Positions 63,512 to 64,000 of a DNA stretch of 64,000 bases are shown piece after piece. Numbering within the stretch: position 1 is the stretch's first letter; every line of letters begins with the position of its first letter. A program made the translations under genes and the position numbers. A model generated the notes under the pieces. That model saw only the letters and a list, made by a program, of their open reading frames with translations. It did no database searches and was not told the DNA's origin. Source of the DNA: Bacillus_BD sp963765265 (GTDB lineage: Bacteria; Bacillota; Bacilli; Bacillales; Cytobacillaceae); the NCBI GenBank assembly GCA_963765265.1, contig CAVXVN010000005.1, forward strand, positions 496,001 to 560,000. The letters are read 5' to 3'.

Positions 63512-64000
63512 TTAAATGGTCCAATCTTCTACTTCTTCAACCTTATGTTCAAGATGATTCAAAATTACCGTTCTAAATTCTTGAAATGATTTTCCTGTTC
63601 TTCTCCTTGGATAGGGTAAATCAATTGGTACAATGGCTTTCACTCGACCTGGTTTGGCATCCATAACAACGACTTTAGATGACAAAAAGATTGCTTCATC
63701 AATATCATGGGTAACAAGTACCATGGTTGTCTTGATTTTTCTCCCATATTTCTAGTAAAGCTTCTTGAAGATGGTTACGGGTGAAAGCATCTAATGCACC
63801 AAACGGTTCATCTAACAATAAAACTTCAGGATTTCGCAGTAAGGCTCTAGCAATGGCAACACGCTGTGACATTCCCCCTGATAGTTGACGTGGAAATGCT
63901 TTTTCGAATCCTTTCAAATTAACGAGTGAAATTAAGTCATCCACTCTTTTTCTGTATATCTGTATCTTTTAATGACAGATTTCCTGCAATGTTTTTTTCT
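63512..64000 (-). CDS. ssuB: Sulfonate ABC transporter ATP-binding protein, truncated by window edge, two frameshifts
   Basis: The C-terminal half of an SsuB-type ATPase. Visible are LSGGMSQRVAIARALL, LLLDEPFGALDAFTRNHLQEALLEIWEKNQ, VLVTHDIDEAIFLSSKVVVMDAKPGRV and a C-terminal tail. The frame breaks near 63731 (removing one base joins NQTTMVLVTHD) and near 63950 (a run of five A; removal joins NLSLKDTDIQKKRVDDLISLV). The 5' part is outside the window. Gene order ssuB-ssuC fits a sulfonate importer; the binding-protein gene is not seen here. Confidence 0.88.

Overview
This is a stretch of chromosome from a low-GC, endospore-forming member of the Bacillaceae. The evidence is the gene order, which follows the Bacillus subtilis argF-yjzC ... 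fabHA-fabF-yjaZ-yjbA-trpS-opp-spxA-mecA-coiA-pepF-yjbHIJKLM-nadK-yjbO-prpE-fabI-cotO-cotZ/Y-yjcA-yjcZ-spoVIF-yjcD-yjcF-yjcG backbone almost gene for gene, together with spore-specific genes, Bacillus-type strong Shine-Dalgarno sites and many rho-independent terminators. The genus cannot be fixed from sequence alone.

Layout. 1-4.1 kb: arginine/pyrimidine genes (3' part of carB, argF). 4.1-9.8 kb: yjzC, a CtsR-controlled clpB (absent from B. subtilis 168), a small membrane protein, a hydrolase-like and an epimerase-like gene. 9.9-12.4 kb: fabH-fabF behind a FapR operator. 12.5-15 kb: a PerR-like regulator with its own PerR box, yjaZ and yjbA. 15-16.4 kb: trpS on the minus strand with a leader terminator. 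16.7-22.4 kb: the oppABCDF oligopeptide importer. 23-29.8 kb: spxA, mecA, cardiolipin synthase, coiA and pepF, a redox/proteolysis/competence group. 30-33 kb: minus-strand yjbH, yjbI, yjbJ, yjbK. 33-36 kb: yjbL, the small ppGpp synthetase yjbM, nadK and an RluA-type pseudouridine synthase. 36-37.9 kb: prpE and fabI (second FapR operator). 38-43.6 kb: a spore block (cotO, cotZ/Y, yjcA, a YhcN-type lipoprotein with spoVAC-spoVAD-spoVAE, yjcZ, spoVIF). 43.7-47.2 kb: helicase yjcD, yjcF and yjcG. From 47.4 kb the backbone gives way to uptake systems: a TAXI-type TRAP transporter, a branched-chain amino-acid ABC importer (livJHMGF), a sulfate ABC importer (sbp-cysTWA) with yezD, and at the right edge a sulfonate importer (ssuC, ssuB).

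How it works together. SpxA, its adaptor YjbH, MecA, ClpB and the PerR-like protein form a stress/proteolysis group; fabH, fabF and fabI are tied by FapR sites; the spore genes serve coat assembly and dipicolinate movement; the right half is nutrient uptake for amino acids, peptides and sulfur. All four complete importer operons start with the binding-protein gene followed by a hairpin terminator before the membrane genes.

Two things stand out. Twelve genes, many of them conserved housekeeping genes, carry frameshifts that are each repaired by removing one base, so I read most as insertion errors in the assembly rather than gene decay. And at 56.1-56.65 kb there is a strictly 52-bp-periodic tandem array in which every unit holds an inverted repeat; it does not code for protein and is not CRISPR.
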